Source of the DNA: JAJTFW01 sp964534995
Lineage (GTDB): Bacteria; Bacteroidota; Bacteroidia; AKYH767-A; OLB10
Direction: 5' to 3'
DNA length: 64,000 nucleotides
Assembly: GCA_964534995.1 (NCBI GenBank)
Contig: CAZHSC010000003.1
Coordinates: 1-64,000, forward strand
Under the pieces are notes generated by a model, which was given only the letters and a program-made list of their open reading frames with translations, searched no databases and was not told where the DNA came from. Shown here in pieces: positions 1-7,754 of this stretch; the first letter of the stretch is position 1, and each line of letters starts with the position of its first letter. The translations under genes were made by a program, and so were the position numbers.

Positions 1-258
1 ACAAAGAATTGCTTTTTCGGATAAACCGTTACTTTCTAATTAAGCATTGCATGGTACAAAGGCTGGAAGATATATCGTATTTAAAGTAGAATAACATGAA
101 TATATTGAAAAATGCGTACCTTCTGGAGTCAGATTGATAAGAAAATAAGCCTGCTATCTTGTTAATGGCGGTGTATAAGTTCCTGAAAACTTCTTAAAAG
201 ACATGCCCGGGTCTTTGTTTTCCTGACTAGGTTTGATAAACTCTAAAAAATAGTACAC
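1..258. other. intergenic, no gene recognised
   Basis: No open frame, tRNA or repeat that I can support is visible in this A+T-rich stretch. A TAGGTTTG box at 228-235 fits the Bacteroidota -7 consensus and lies 23 bases before the ATG at 259, but no TTTG element stands at a proper distance upstream, so it is only a weak promoter candidate for the first gene. Confidence 0.5.
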
Positions 259-1329
259 ATGAAGAAGATCTCCTTACTGTACTTCATCCTGTTACTTCCG
301 GCCTTAGTTTCCGGTCAAATCAGCCTGAATGCATCGATGGCGCCACCCGTAAACAGCGCCTATATTTATTACGATGCGAATGTTCCATCTCCTCCATTTA
401 TTTTTGCGAAGTCAGGTATTAATAATACCTGGGACTTTTCGGTGCTGAACGCCGTACCCGGTGCTGACGATACACTTTTTATACTTCCTCCTTCCTCGGT
501 TCCCGGAGGTGCTGCTTTTCCGGCTGCCACCCATTGCACTTACGAAGGTGCAGATGGATCACGGGATATGATGCAGGTGAATACGGCTGGTGTTACATTA
601 TTGGGTTTTATCGGAGATCCCCTGGGCATCGGTACTCCTGGACCCATTCCACTTAATCCCCCTGCAACAACAATGAATTTCCCGTATACATATGGAAGCA
701 ACCTGATAGCCAATACGTATATGCAGCTTACAAATACCGGAGCTGCAATTGGTCAGCCTAATTATGATTCTATCCGTTACAAATCATCATTTTCGGCAAA
801 CGTTGTTGTCATTGCAGCCGGAGATATCATTCTGCCATCCGGAACTTTTCCCGCTCTGCTGGAAAGAAGAATAAGTACAATCCTGGATTCCGCATGGGTC
901 AAAGGGGCGATAACGCTCAACCAGTGGGTACTGGCTCCCGGTTTTCCTCAGAGCAATACTGATTCGGCATTTTACTGGTACAGCAACCAGAGTTTACTGC
1001 ATTATGCGCATGCTTTGTATGATGATACCGGGCTGCATGATGTGCATTATTATAAGAGCCAGATAACAACGGGCTTGAATGATTCGCCTGGTCCCGGTAA
1101 TATGGCGTCTGTATTTCCGAATCCATCATCATCTGTTTTACATGTAAAAATTCCCGGACTTCCTGCCATTTCACATTGGTCGGTATTTACGATAGAAGGA
1201 AAGAAACTGCTTGAAGGTGTAAATGATATCAGCAGGATTAATATTCAGGGACTGCACAATGGCACCTATCTTTTATACCTGTCTGATATTAATGGACAAA
1301 CTTATCAGACTAAATTTATTAAAAATTAG
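259..1329 (+). CDS. T9SS type A sorting-domain secreted protein, function unknown
   Basis: This 356-residue protein starts with a short basic segment and a hydrophobic stretch ending near residue 20 (LVSGQ), which reads as a signal peptide. The last 75 residues, opening with VFPNPSSS and ending in TKFIKN, look like the type A C-terminal sorting domain used by the type IX secretion system. The 260 residues between have no motif I recognise. They are rich in Asn, Pro and Tyr and look like an all-beta secreted domain. By analogy it would be exported to the periplasm by Sec and moved to the cell surface or outside by T9SS, where the sorting domain is removed. An intrinsic terminator follows directly. 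The next gene is also T9SS cargo but has its own upstream region. Confidence 0.8.
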   Translation: MKKISLLYFILLLPALVSGQISLNASMAPPVNSAYIYYDANVPSPPFIFAKSGINNTWDFSVLNAVPGADDTLFILPPSSVPGGAAFPAATHCTYEGADGSRDMMQVNTAGVTLLGFIGDPLGIGTPGPIPLNPPATTMNFPYTYGSNLIANTYMQLTNTGAAIGQPNYDSIRYKSSFSANVVVIAAGDIILPSGTFPALLERRISTILDSAWVKGAITLNQWVLAPGFPQSNTDSAFYWYSNQSLLHYAHALYDDTGLHDVHYYKSQITTGLNDSPGPGNMASVFPNPSSSVLHVKIPGLPAISHWSVFTIEGKKLLEGVNDISRINIQGLHNGTYLLYLSDINGQTYQTKFIKN

Positions 1330-1348
1330 CCATATAACATATCCTTAT

Positions 1349-1383
1349 GGCCATTGCTTTCTGCCGGGCAATGGCCTTTTTTT
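1349..1383 (+). terminator. intrinsic terminator
   Basis: Inverted repeat GGCCATTGC (1349-1357) and GCAATGGCC (1368-1376), a perfect 9-bp stem with a 10-base loop, followed by seven T residues. It lies 19 bases after the stop of the upstream T9SS protein gene. Confidence 0.85.
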
Positions 1384-1483
1384 GATGTATGAATCCGGAT
1401 GATTCATAGTGAAGATCGGATTTTAAAATTTATTTATGTTTTCGGGTTGTTTTTAGTAATTTCAACATGTAAAATAAAAGGAT

Positions 1484-2779
1484 ATGAAAAAAAATAAATA
1501 TTTCCTCTTCTGCGCCTTGCTGATGTTTGCCAGTAAAATGTCCATTGCCCAAACTGTCTGCAACCCATCGGGTAATATTTTTATTGTTTCAAATTACGAT
1601 GGTGGAAATTTAAATCTCGTAATTGATGTGAACATCCCCAACCTGAAAATCGGGATTGTAAGCTATGAAGCCATGGCCATCAGCCTGAGCGGCCCCTATG
1701 CTTCCTCCGTTACCGAAATGAGATACGCGGGCTATAACAGCAGTCCGAATACCAATTGTAGCCCGGGTGTAACAACTACCGTTTTCAACCTGACTACTAC
1801 TTCCATTCCTACCAGCGTTGTTTTCGCACCACCCGCTCCAGGTTCCAATCCCAATGGCAATCCCAATATTATCTGTAATTACAGTTGTGATACTACCACA
1901 AGCCAGGGCGGATGCAATACGGCCGATCAGATTGAAGACTATTTCCTGCAAGTCTTTCCGGGAAGCAGTGTATACGCGCACCTCACGCAGTATGCTTGCT
2001 TTAACGGGCAGGTGTTCCTCAGCAACGCGGGTAACTGCTGCGCCTCTCCGCAGGCCTCCCTGGCCTTATCTGTAAATTTAGTTAATGTTTCCTGTTATGG
2101 CGTATGTGATGGCGCCGCTACCGTGGTACCTGCAGGAGGTACACCGCCCTATACTTACCAATGGACAAATGGTCCTGCTACGGCAACTTATTCTAATCTG
2201 TGCGCCGGAATTTATTATGTAACAGTCACCGATTCGAGTGGGTTGAGCATAGGCCAGTCGGTTTCGATTGTAGCACCCAATGCCTTGTCGGGAACTTTTT
2301 CCATTACAGCCGATAACGGTTCATGTAATGGCGCTGTTTCGTTAAACGCTGCCGGTGGTAATGGTGGCCCTTATACCTGTTCCTGGGATAGTTGCGGGAA
2401 TGCTGCGGGTTCACAGAGTGCTGCAGTTGACAGTTTGTGTTCAGGGACTTGTTGTGTATTCATTACCGATAACAGTGGTTGTATTGACACCTTTTGTGTG
2501 GCTATACCATTAATGGTAGGAGCAGAAGAGGTGAGCGTAAGTGAGCGTTCTTACCTTTATCCCAACCCTACTATGGATGGACTGGTCAGTATTCGCGGAC
2601 TGGATATTTCCGACATTCATGTGTTCGATATGAGCGGAAAAAGGTTGGAATTTAAATTGCTTTCATACGGGAACGGATCCGCAACACTCCAACTGCTTTC
2701 GTCAGGTATATATCAAATTTCATGGGTGTCGGAAAGGAAGAAGTACGCTTCCAGGTGCCTGGTACAATTGCCTCATTAG
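1484..2779 (+). CDS. SprB-repeat-like T9SS secreted protein
   Basis: This 431-residue protein has an N-terminal signal peptide (to about residue 22). Residues about 25-185 form an unknown domain. A repeat at about 195-265 has the form seen in SprB-type adhesin repeats (VSCYGVCDGAATV, then GGTPPYTYQW, then GIYYVTVTDSSG). A second, Cys-rich copy follows at about 270-340, and the last 75 residues are a type A sorting domain starting YLYPNPTMDG. SprB repeats occur in cell-surface adhesins of gliding Bacteroidota, so surface exposure is expected. Nothing in the sequence says what it binds. The second repeat carries many extra cysteines (for example TCSWDSCGN and CSGTCCVF), which would suit disulphides outside the cell. 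It converges with folC, with only 16 bases between the stops. Confidence 0.8.
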   Translation: MKKNKYFLFCALLMFASKMSIAQTVCNPSGNIFIVSNYDGGNLNLVIDVNIPNLKIGIVSYEAMAISLSGPYASSVTEMRYAGYNSSPNTNCSPGVTTTVFNLTTTSIPTSVVFAPPAPGSNPNGNPNIICNYSCDTTTSQGGCNTADQIEDYFLQVFPGSSVYAHLTQYACFNGQVFLSNAGNCCASPQASLALSVNLVNVSCYGVCDGAATVVPAGGTPPYTYQWTNGPATATYSNLCAGIYYVTVTDSSGLSIGQSVSIVAPNALSGTFSITADNGSCNGAVSLNAAGGNGGPYTCSWDSCGNAAGSQSAAVDSLCSGTCCVFITDNSGCIDTFCVAIPLMVGAEEVSVSERSYLYPNPTMDGLVSIRGLDISDIHVFDMSGKRLEFKLLSYGNGSATLQLLSSGIYQISWVSERKKYASRCLVQLPH

Positions 2780-2795
2780 GCATGCCATCAGCATA

Positions 2796-4085
2796 TCAGA
2801 TAATTTCGGCCACAGTAAAAGTACTTCCACCCACAAATACAATGTCCTGTTCACCTGCCTGATGTATGGCCGCATCCAACGCGCTTTTAACCGATGAAAA
2901 CACCTCTCCTTTCAGTCCGAAAGCGGCAGCTTTTTCTCTGAGCAGCGTTGCATCAAGTCCGCGCGGTATGCTAGCCTTGCAGAAATAATAGACGGCTGCT
3001 GCGGGTAAAAGACCAAGCATCTTGCTAAGGTCCTTGTCGTCAACTACACCTAAAACGAAGTGCAATTGCTGATGTGGAATTTTATTAAGCATGCCGGTAA
3101 CTTCGCGGATACCGGGTTCATTGTGTCCGGTATCACATATCACAAGTGGCTGATGTGACAAAATCTGCCACCTGCCCTGTAATCCTGTGTTCCTGTTGAC
3201 ATTCCTGAGTCCATTCCGTATATGAGTATCGCTGATGGATATATCTTTTCTCAGTACATCGATGGCCTGTATGACAGTCAGAATATTTTTCAACTGGTAA
3301 ATGCCGGTAAGGCTGCATTGTACATTGTCCAGGTAAATGCGGCCTTCCTTAAACAGCGAGAAGGATAGCGAGGTGTTCAGTAAATTATGGTGGATGACTT
3401 CCAGGCTGAAGGTTTTGTCGGCTATGAATGCAGGTGCCGTCACCGAAGCTGCCTTTTCAATAAAAACCGGGTAGGTTTCCCGCTGCGACTCACCAATTAC
3501 CACAGGTATGCCTGCCTTTATAATCCCTGCTTTTTCAACGGCTATTTTTTCCAGGGTGTCTCCAAGCAGGTTCATATGATCAGGGCCGATGTTGGTAATG
3601 ACCGATAACATGGGATTGATGATGTTCGTTGAGTCGAGTCTTCCCCCCAGACCGGTTTCTATAACGGCGATGTCTGTACGCTTTTCATGAAAATAGTAAA
3701 AGGCCAGGATAGTACTCATTTCAAAAAAAGAAGGATGTATATCGTCGAACAGGCTGCGGTACCTGTTTACAAACTGCACCATGTAATCTTCGGAAATCAT
3801 CTCTCCGTTGATACGGATACGTTCCCTGAAATCTTTTAAATGAGGTGAAGTGTATAAGCCTGTTTTCAACCCCGCTTCCTGCAGAATGGAAGCCAGCATG
3901 TGCGAACAGCTTCCTTTACCGTTGGTACCTGCTATGTGAATGCACCGCAAATGAAGGTGGGGATTCCCCAATGCTTTGGTCAGGGCCAGTGTGTTGTCAA
4001 GGTTGGGTTTGTAGGCTGCCGGACCAACCCTGTGAAACATGGGTAATGCCTTAAAAAGGTATTCAATGGTTTCTTGATAATTCAC
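2796..4085 (-). CDS. folC: bifunctional folylpolyglutamate synthase / dihydrofolate synthase
   Basis: FolC adds glutamate to dihydropteroate and to folates using ATP, in the cytoplasm. The 429-residue length fits the family. The P-loop GTNGKGS is at residues 53-59, and the Mur-ligase-type motifs TSPHL and ETGLGGRLDSTN and the ITNIGPDH segment follow in order. The C-terminal domain has CDTGHNEPG. The start codon is GTG at 4085: the same frame is closed by a TAA a few codons upstream and no ATG is available before residue 16. The gene lies downstream of exbB-exbD-tonB on the same strand, but a 258-base gap with a palindrome and a terminator-like hairpin separates them, so it is probably a separate unit. 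Confidence 0.95.
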   Translation of the reverse strand: MNYQETIEYLFKALPMFHRVGPAAYKPNLDNTLALTKALGNPHLHLRCIHIAGTNGKGSCSHMLASILQEAGLKTGLYTSPHLKDFRERIRINGEMISEDYMVQFVNRYRSLFDDIHPSFFEMSTILAFYYFHEKRTDIAVIETGLGGRLDSTNIINPMLSVITNIGPDHMNLLGDTLEKIAVEKAGIIKAGIPVVIGESQRETYPVFIEKAASVTAPAFIADKTFSLEVIHHNLLNTSLSFSLFKEGRIYLDNVQCSLTGIYQLKNILTVIQAIDVLRKDISISDTHIRNGLRNVNRNTGLQGRWQILSHQPLVICDTGHNEPGIREVTGMLNKIPHQQLHFVLGVVDDKDLSKMLGLLPAAAVYYFCKASIPRGLDATLLREKAAAFGLKGEVFSSVKSALDAAIHQAGEQDIVFVGGSTFTVAEII

Positions 4086-4096
4086 GCTATGAAATT

Positions 4097-4117
4097 AAAA
4101 AACCTGTATAAAACAGG
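4097..4117 (-). terminator. terminator-like hairpin immediately upstream of folC
   Basis: On the minus strand CCTGT, loop TTTAT, ACAGG, then six T residues, ending 11 bases before the folC GTG. The stem is only 5 bp, so it is a weak intrinsic terminator. It could end exbB-exbD-tonB transcription or act as an attenuator in the folC leader. Confidence 0.5.
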
Positions 4118-4187
4118 CTTCCTGATAATGGTCTCCGTTTCCATGTCATAATGAGAATTCAGCTTTTTCTGGTCTGACAGACTTTGG

Positions 4188-4207
4188 AATTACCGGTACC
4201 GGTAATT
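4188..4207. promoter_or_regulatory. perfect 20-bp palindrome, possible operator
   Basis: The sequence AATTACCGGTACCGGTAATT is its own reverse complement over all 20 bases and is followed by four further T residues on the plus strand. It lies between tonB and folC, about 100 bases upstream of the folC start. A site for a dimeric regulator is one reading and a cruciform or terminator remnant is another. No regulator gene is adjacent. Confidence 0.4.
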
Positions 4208-4343
4208 TTTTAAATATACTGCCTGCTTGCGTCTATGTTGATTTTCCGGCTCTGGCGTTTGTTTCACAAAAAATGCTTCACGGAGATCATTAGCTTTCAT
4301 TCACAAGAAATGGGAATCCAGGCAAAAGGAGAAAATAAGCGAT

Positions 4344-5198
4344 TTATCTTAAAATAAAATTAAAGGTAATGCTTCCTTTTTGTTCTTCTACACCTTGAGG
4401 GCTTTGACTGAATTTCGCTTTCATGGCAGCTTCTTTCGATTTGCGCACCAATCCCGCGTTTGTTATCGTGCTTCCGCGAGCGGGTCCTTCGGCTCTCAAT
4501 ACATTCCCGTTTTTATCAACAATTATATCAATAACTATTTTGCCCTGCTCCTGAGACTGGTCTTCCAGTCGGGGCAGTGACTTCATATTTCTGCCGGCCA
4601 GATCGAAGCCGACACCATTTCCGGGCCCATGGCCACCCCCGCTTCCGGTTCCGCTTCCACCACCCGAACCCGTTCCTGTTCCATCGCCGGATCCTCCACC
4701 ATCCCCCGTACCTTGCCCACCACTTCCTTTGCCACCCTGCGTACCCGTTGGGGCTCCGCCGCTGCCTTTCTTTCCGGGATATAAACTCCTTGGATCCGCT
4801 TTTCGCTCTTCTACTTTGGCCAGTTCAGGTTGTTTGACAGTACTTACCGTTGTGGGCTTTTTCACTTCCTTCTTCAACACCTTTTCCTCTTTCTTCTTCT
4901 CCTCTTTCTTTTTTTCGGGTGTATCAATACTTACCGTTTCTTCCAGGTCGGAAGTGAGGATTTCTTCTTCATCTGCTTTAGAAATCGCCTGTTCAGGAGG
5001 AGTAGGTACAGCTTCGGGAGGTACGTCATTGAATTCCATCTCACCGAATTCCACAAAACTGCCACCACCACCGCCGCCTGCAAGACCTTCTTCCCAGGGA
5101 GGGATAGGAGAGGAGATGTATAACAACATCATCAAAGCCAGTATGGCCGCGTGAATAAGTAGCGTTAAACCCAGAGAACGGTATTGATAACTTTTCAT
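4344..5198 (-). CDS. TonB-family energy transducer with long Gly-rich linker
   Basis: This 284-residue protein links the inner-membrane proton channel to outer-membrane receptors. A single membrane anchor is at about residues 10-28. A Pro/Glu/Lys-rich spacer at about 55-130 includes a run of alternating Lys and Glu. About 60 residues of nearly pure Gly, Ser and Thr (145-200) come next, and the C-terminal domain at about 215-284 fits the TonB C-terminal fold (IDIIVDKNGNV, then SITFNFILR). Its start overlaps the exbD stop by 4 bases, so the two are translationally coupled. The Gly-rich linker in place of the usual Pro-rich one is unusual. The Bacteroidota contain many TonB paralogs, so the receptor served is unknown. 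Confidence 0.85.
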   Translation of the reverse strand: MKSYQYRSLGLTLLIHAAILALMMLLYISSPIPPWEEGLAGGGGGGSFVEFGEMEFNDVPPEAVPTPPEQAISKADEEEILTSDLEETVSIDTPEKKKEEKKKEEKVLKKEVKKPTTVSTVKQPELAKVEERKADPRSLYPGKKGSGGAPTGTQGGKGSGGQGTGDGGGSGDGTGTGSGGGSGTGSGGGHGPGNGVGFDLAGRNMKSLPRLEDQSQEQGKIVIDIIVDKNGNVLRAEGPARGSTITNAGLVRKSKEAAMKAKFSQSPQGVEEQKGSITFNFILR

Positions 5199-5608
5199 TG
5201 CTCGCCGGCCTGTTTGGTGAGGTTGGTAGCTGCCACCATTTTGATTTTATTTTTGTTGCCGATATCGAGAAGGAAAACTACTTCCTGCCAGGGGACGCTC
5301 TTGTCTACCTTCAGCAGGGCGGTTGGATCGGTTTGACCGGCTACGGCAGCAGTTACTGCGGCTTCTACCCCTTCACGGGGCACCACGTCTTTGTTTACCA
5401 CAAATTGCAAATCGGGAGTTACCGAAATAACCACCGGATGTTTCATGCTTTGTATGCCTGTTTTTGAATTAGGCAATAGTAATTTCAAAACAGATGGCGT
5501 TGCCAGTGTAGAGGTAATCAGGAAAAAAAGCAAGAGGAAGAACATGATGTCATTCAGTGAATGACTGTATACTTCCGATGCAGCTTGTTGTCGGCGACGA
5601 AGGTTCAT
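5195..5608 (-). CDS. exbD: ExbD/TolR-type biopolymer transport protein
   Basis: This 137-residue protein is the plug subunit of the proton-driven ExbB-ExbD motor. One membrane segment at about residues 18-37 begins with SLNDIMFFLLLFF and contains the Asp that in the family carries protons. The rest is a periplasmic domain of the usual size. Its start overlaps the exbB stop by 4 bases and its stop overlaps the tonB start by 4 bases, so the three genes form a tight operon. Only one ExbD is present, while many Bacteroidota operons carry two. Confidence 0.9.
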   Translation of the reverse strand: MNLRRRQQAASEVYSHSLNDIMFFLLLFFLITSTLATPSVLKLLLPNSKTGIQSMKHPVVISVTPDLQFVVNKDVVPREGVEAAVTAAVAGQTDPTALLKVDKSVPWQEVVFLLDIGNKNKIKMVAATNLTKQAGEQ

Positions 5609-6327
5609 GGCTTCACGGGTTCTTCAAGAAGGTCAATAAACTGAACTGCGTTGATCTCCATTTTATTGATAACTCTGTCAACGCGCTGTACAAGATAATG
5701 GTAACAGGAATAGGCTATCATTCCAACAAGAAGACCTGCTGCGCTGGAGATCATTTTAACATACAAACCTCCGGATATGGTGTCAATTTCAAGACTGTTT
5801 TGTAAAGAAATCTGGTAAAATATTTTGATTACCCCGAAGATGGTACCAAGAAATCCAAACATGGGAGCGATGCCAGCAATAGTGCCCAGGAAACCCAGGT
5901 TGCGCTCCATGGAAAAAACCTCCAGTTTCCCCTGGTTTTCAATGGCAGATTCAATTTCACGGATGGGTTTCCCCAGTCGCGCAAGGCCTTTGTCAATCAT
6001 TCGTGCAATGGGGTTATCCGTTGCTTTGCACAAACTGCGTGCTGCCTGAATATTTCCCTGATGTACCTGGTCCCGGATTTGGTTCATGAAATTCTGGTCA
6101 AGCCGGCTGAATTTAATGATCACAAAAAGTCGCTCAAAGAAAATATATATGGCCAGCAGGCTTAGAATCCCAATGGGAATCAGGATGGGTCCACCTTTGC
6201 TTGCCATTTCCCATAGAGACATACTTTGCTCGGCAGGAGCAGCAGGTTGGGTAAGCGGGGCAACAGCTGCAGCGGCAGAATCGGCCAGGGTGCCGGCACC
6301 CTGGGTAATCTGAAGTATAAGGGACAT
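5605..6327 (-). CDS. exbB: MotA/TolQ/ExbB proton channel family protein
   Basis: This 240-residue inner-membrane protein is the channel subunit of the ExbB-ExbD motor. An Ala-rich N-terminal stretch is followed by three hydrophobic segments at about 48-68, 143-165 and 185-208. The order and the conserved GFLGTIAGIAPMFGFLGTIFGVI stretch (split across about residues 144-166) fit the MotA/TolQ/ExbB domain. It is the first gene of a three-gene operon with exbD and tonB. A near-consensus promoter box (TACCTTTA on the minus strand, 6361-6368) lies 33 bases upstream of the start. The operon could serve TonB-dependent uptake or, less likely, a Tol-like envelope function. Confidence 0.9.
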   Translation of the reverse strand: MSLILQITQGAGTLADSAAAAVAPLTQPAAPAEQSMSLWEMASKGGPILIPIGILSLLAIYIFFERLFVIIKFSRLDQNFMNQIRDQVHQGNIQAARSLCKATDNPIARMIDKGLARLGKPIREIESAIENQGKLEVFSMERNLGFLGTIAGIAPMFGFLGTIFGVIKIFYQISLQNSLEIDTISGGLYVKMISSAAGLLVGMIAYSCYHYLVQRVDRVINKMEINAVQFIDLLEEPVKP

Positions 6328-6599
6328 ACGATGCGGGAATTAACTAAGTTTAAGAATATGTAAAGGTAGAATTCCGCTATGTGGGCTTTATTTGGGTAAG
6401 ATACAATTGCTAACAATTTACTGTTAACAAGGAACAACCACAAAACGCCGTTGGTTGTAAATTATTGTAATGGATATTCAACTCCTGTTAAAGGGATTTT
6501 AATACTATAGTGGGCTGAAGAGGCAGACTTGTTTTTTATTAGGAACCGGATTTTATGGAGACATAGAAAAAAGCAGCAGGAAAAACGGTTCATTACTAT

Positions 6600-7115
6600 T
6601 CACTCTTGAAACCAGGTGGAATACATCATGTAATTATTCGCGATACCTTCAATCAGTCGGCGGCTTTGTTCGGGGTCGATGTCTTTAACTTTTTTTGCAG
6701 GAACCCCGGCGTAAATCGTGCCTTCCTCAACAATGGTGTTTTCCAATACTACCGATCCTGCAGCGATGATGGAATTAGAATGAACGACTGCGTGATCCAT
6801 AACGATGGCTCCCATTCCGATAAGTACATTGTCGTGAAGTGTACAGCCGTGTACCAGGGCGTTGTGGCCGATAGATACATTGTTTCCGATGATGGTTTTG
6901 GCCTTCTGATACGTGCAATGGATCACGGCACCATCCTGGATGTTTACTTTATTGCCAATGGTGATCGTATTGACGTCCCCTCTTACCACGGCATTAAACC
7001 AAACACTGCAGTGATCGCCCATGATCACCTGACCTACTACAGTTGCATTATCAGCAAGGAAACATTCTTTGCCAAACGAGGGATGGATACCGTGTACTGC
7101 TTTGATCAGTGCCAT
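6600..7115 (-). CDS. gamma carbonic anhydrase family protein (left-handed beta-helix)
   Basis: This 171-residue protein consists of hexapeptide repeats (for example VGQVIMGDHCSVWFNAVVRGDV, read across about residues 27-48) and belongs to the YrdA/PaaY branch of gamma carbonic anhydrases. Metal-binding histidines are expected in HC (AVIHCT), IGHNALVHG and nearby, and all three segments are present. Members form trimers with zinc or iron at the interfaces. Some hydrate CO2 and others have no shown activity, so the reaction is not certain. It stands alone on the minus strand between a GNAT gene and the exbB operon. Confidence 0.88.
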   Translation of the reverse strand: MALIKAVHGIHPSFGKECFLADNATVVGQVIMGDHCSVWFNAVVRGDVNTITIGNKVNIQDGAVIHCTYQKAKTIIGNNVSIGHNALVHGCTLHDNVLIGMGAIVMDHAVVHSNSIIAAGSVVLENTIVEEGTIYAGVPAKKVKDIDPEQSRRLIEGIANNYMMYSTWFQE

Positions 7116-7217
7116 GTGTTCTTTATATCTTTATTTAAGTGGATTTATCGGGATGTTAAGGTGTCAACACCATTGCTAAATGCAAGTGACGCGGATATTG
7201 TATGTCCATTAAAGTAG

Positions 7218-7754
7218 TCAGGCCGGCTGAAGATTCCGGAATATGGCATATTCGGCTTTTGATATGGAATGCTGTACGGTTTCCTCTCCCAGGGCATCAT
7301 TGAATTTTTCGAATTTAAGGCCGCATTTTTCAAGTACACGAACCGAGGCAAGGTTAGCCACCGCCGATCGTCCAATGATACGGGGCAGTTGCAGCGTATT
7401 GAAGCCGTACTCGATGCAGCGACGTGCCACTTCGGTAGCGTATCCTTTTCCCCAGTACCTGCGGTAAAGCCGGTAACCGATATCCACCTCTCTTTCGTCA
7501 ACCAGATATTTAAGGCCGCACCAGCCAAGGATACTGCCGTCATCTTTGTTTTCAACTACCCATCTCCCCATACCGTATTTACGGTAGGCGTCATAGTTTC
7601 TGAGGAACTCGGTAGCCTCTTCAATGCTTTTAAAGGCCTGGTCGCCGGTGTACTTCAATACTTCGGGGTCCAGGTTGAGTTCGTAAAAAGCGGCTCCATC
7701 TTCAGGTTGCATTTCACGCATCCTGCATCGTTTGGTTTCGAGAAGGTAGTTCAT
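7218..7754 (-). CDS. GNAT N-acetyltransferase, RimJ/RimL type
   Basis: This 178-residue protein has the Acetyltransf_3 pattern: LETKRCRMREMQPEDG at the N-terminus, GWCGLKYL in the middle, YWGKGYATEVARR as the acetyl-CoA-binding motif at about residues 100-112, and NLASVRVLEKCGL near 135-148. Relatives acetylate ribosomal-protein N-termini or small substrates, and the substrate here is unknown. Its ATG overlaps the stop of the upstream metallohydrolase gene by 4 bases, so the two are probably co-translated. Confidence 0.88.
   Translation of the reverse strand: MNYLLETKRCRMREMQPEDGAAFYELNLDPEVLKYTGDQAFKSIEEATEFLRNYDAYRKYGMGRWVVENKDDGSILGWCGLKYLVDEREVDIGYRLYRRYWGKGYATEVARRCIEYGFNTLQLPRIIGRSAVANLASVRVLEKCGLKFEKFNDALGEETVQHSISKAEYAIFRNLQPA

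Noticed and set aside
228..235. TAGGTTTG as a full promoter for the first gene
   Set aside because: No TTTG or TTG element stands at 17-23 bases upstream; I keep it only as a weak candidate.
4577..5154. Antisense ORFs opposite the tonB gene (4577-4837, 4729-5154, 4830-5123)
   Set aside because: They arise from the Gly-rich and Lys/Glu-rich coding text of tonB on the other strand; their composition (Phe-, Ser-, Pro-rich runs) is that of a reverse-complement shadow.
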